From contig NZ_JARZHH010000018.1 of NCBI RefSeq assembly GCF_029946515.1, positions 62,001 to 126,000 on the forward strand: a stretch of 64,000 nucleotides of DNA. Reading direction: 5' to 3'. Made by a program: the position numbers and the translations under genes. This document shows, piece by piece, positions 63,201 through 64,000 of this stretch (positions within the stretch are counted from its first letter, which is position 1; each line of letters starts with the position of its first letter). The stretch comes from Polyangium sp. 6x1. Its GTDB lineage: Bacteria > Myxococcota_A > Polyangia > Polyangiales > Polyangiaceae. Under the pieces are notes generated by a model. The model was not told where the DNA came from. It did not search any database and was given only the letters and a program-made list of their open reading frames with translations.

Positions 63201-64000
63201 ATGCTCGACGCGGAGATCGTGATCGTCGGCGGCGGCCCCGCCGGCATCTCGACGGCGCTCTTCCTCGCGCACGCCGCGCCGCGGCTCGCCGAACGGATCC
63301 TCGTCATCGAGCGGGCGAAGTTCCCGCGTGAAAAGGTCTGCGCGGGCGCGATCGGCGCGCGCGCGGACAAACTGCTCGCGTCCATCGGCGTGCGCGTCGA
63401 CGTCCCCTCGGTGCCGATCCACGGTTTGTCCGTGGACGCCTCGGGCCGAAGGCTCGCCGCGCGCGCCGAGGGGCCGCCGATCGGCCGCGTCGTGCGGCGC
63501 TTCGAGTTCGATCACGCCTTCGCGCGCGAGGCCATGGCGCGCGGCGTCCGCGTGCGCGACGGCGTGAAGGTCACGGGCCTCGTGATCGGCGAAGGCGACG
63601 CGCGGATCGACACCTCGATCGGCGAGGTTCGCGCGCGCGCCGTCGTCGGCGCCGACGGCGTCGGCAGCGTCGTGCGGCGCGCGCTCGGCTTGCCGCGCGG
63701 CGCGTTCATGGCCCAGGCCGTCGAGGTCGACACGATGGCGGCCCGCGGCGACGGCCCTCGCGACGTTCTTCATTTCGACATGGCCGCGCGCGGTTTGCCC
63801 GGGTACGCGTGGGATTTTCCGACGCTCGTCCACGGCCGACCCATGGTTTGTCGTGGCATCTACGAGCTCCGCGCCGAGGGCGTGCCCGAGCGCGCCGCGA
63901 CCGAGCTCGCGCCGGCCGAGCGGCTGCTCGCCCGCGCGGACGAGCAGGGCGTACCCGCGTCCGCGTCGTCGCTCCGCCGCTTCGCCGAGCGGGGGCTTTC
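63201..64000 (+). CDS. geranylgeranyl-reductase-like FAD oxidoreductase (partial)
   Basis: The first 266 residues of a flavoprotein cut by the window edge. An FAD-binding Rossmann motif (IVIVGGGPAGISTALFLAHA) starts at residue 5, followed by FPREKVCAGAIG and the VVGADGVGSVVRRAL block, the layout of the GGR/UbiH-like family that reduces isoprenoids or hydroxylates aromatics. The ATG lies 16 bases after argJ-argB, so it may be co-transcribed, though its role is not in arginine synthesis. The C-terminal half, which would decide substrate, is outside the window. Confidence 0.85.
   Translation, partial: MLDAEIVIVGGGPAGISTALFLAHAAPRLAERILVIERAKFPREKVCAGAIGARADKLLASIGVRVDVPSVPIHGLSVDASGRRLAARAEGPPIGRVVRRFEFDHAFAREAMARGVRVRDGVKVTGLVIGEGDARIDTSIGEVRARAVVGADGVGSVVRRALGLPRGAFMAQAVEVDTMAARGDGPRDVLHFDMAARGLPGYAWDFPTLVHGRPMVCRGIYELRAEGVPERAATELAPAERLLARADEQGVPASASSLRRFAERGL

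Noticed and set aside
60914-63385. 823-codon minus-strand frame opposite argJ-argB
   Set aside because: Antisense to two intact enzymes; Arg/Asp/His-rich shadow.

Overview
The window is a G+C-rich (roughly 70% by eye), gene-dense bacterial chromosome segment. The most likely source is a myxobacterium of the Sorangium/Polyangium type. Supporting this are many lipoproteins with Ala/Pro- or Gly-rich linkers, a eukaryote-type Ser/Thr kinase, two proteins with a Cys + membrane helix + Arg/Lys tail like the MYXO-CTERM sorting signal, a Bacillus-type succinate dehydrogenase, a lysine-rich histone-H1-like tail, and zinc-ribbon proteins of no known family. Taxonomy is inferred from gene style; no rRNA, tRNA, IS element, CRISPR array or phage gene was seen.

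Layout. 1-5.3 kb: the 3' end of an unidentified gene, a GH31 glycosidase lipoprotein, two or three hypothetical genes (one with an A+T-rich start) and a cytochrome P450. 5.3-13.5 kb: a HEAT-repeat membrane protein divergent from a TlpA-like thioredoxin, an HSL-type esterase with membrane helices, a SAM methyltransferase, a metallophosphoesterase and a TPR lipoprotein. 13.5-22.4 kb: cysteine desulfurase, a DHH phosphoesterase, a Tat-exported NAD-binding protein, a HExxH peptidase overlapping an OafA-type acyltransferase, and a Rieske oxygenase with a clear promoter/operator opposite a TetR regulator. 23.5-25.1 kb: a tandem duplication of a small sorted surface protein around a four-helix membrane protein. 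25.3-32.3 kb: a YjbR protein with an H1-like tail, a PAS-PAS-STAS stressosome-type protein, a DUF1152-like protein and the sdhC-sdhA-sdhB operon. 32.5-42.6 kb: Hsp20, a degenerate UppP-like protein, ManC, a CBS protein, a Cys-rich lipoprotein, FolK, divergent gshB/ggt, a translationally coupled ECF sigma/anti-sigma pair and PhaR.

42.7-48.5 kb is the most unusual part: an orphan ABC ATPase, a lipoprotein that fuses an IPT-like region and a PDZ domain to a complete NuoH-like membrane domain, a zinc-ribbon protein with a YbjN-like domain, and, coupled by an ATGA overlap, a trypsin-fold pseudoprotease with zinc ribbon and YbjN-like domain. 48.5-59.8 kb: a repetitive Gly/Tyr/Gln secreted protein, an epoxide-hydrolase-like enzyme, small membrane proteins, ffh with a Met/Gly/Pro-rich tail, a CBM9-like lipoprotein, a lipid-anchored agmatine-deiminase homologue, a second Cys-rich lipoprotein, and a Ser/Thr kinase fused to a degenerate GGDEF domain. 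59.9-64 kb: argC, a fused argJ-argB gene and the start of a geranylgeranyl-reductase-like flavoprotein, which looks like an arginine operon.

Across the window the 8-mer GTTTGTCC (mostly GGTTTGTCCG) recurs about 19 times, inside and outside genes. Base composition would predict about one. Inside genes it uses codons that are otherwise rare here (AAA for Lys, TTG for Leu), so the DNA word itself may be selected.
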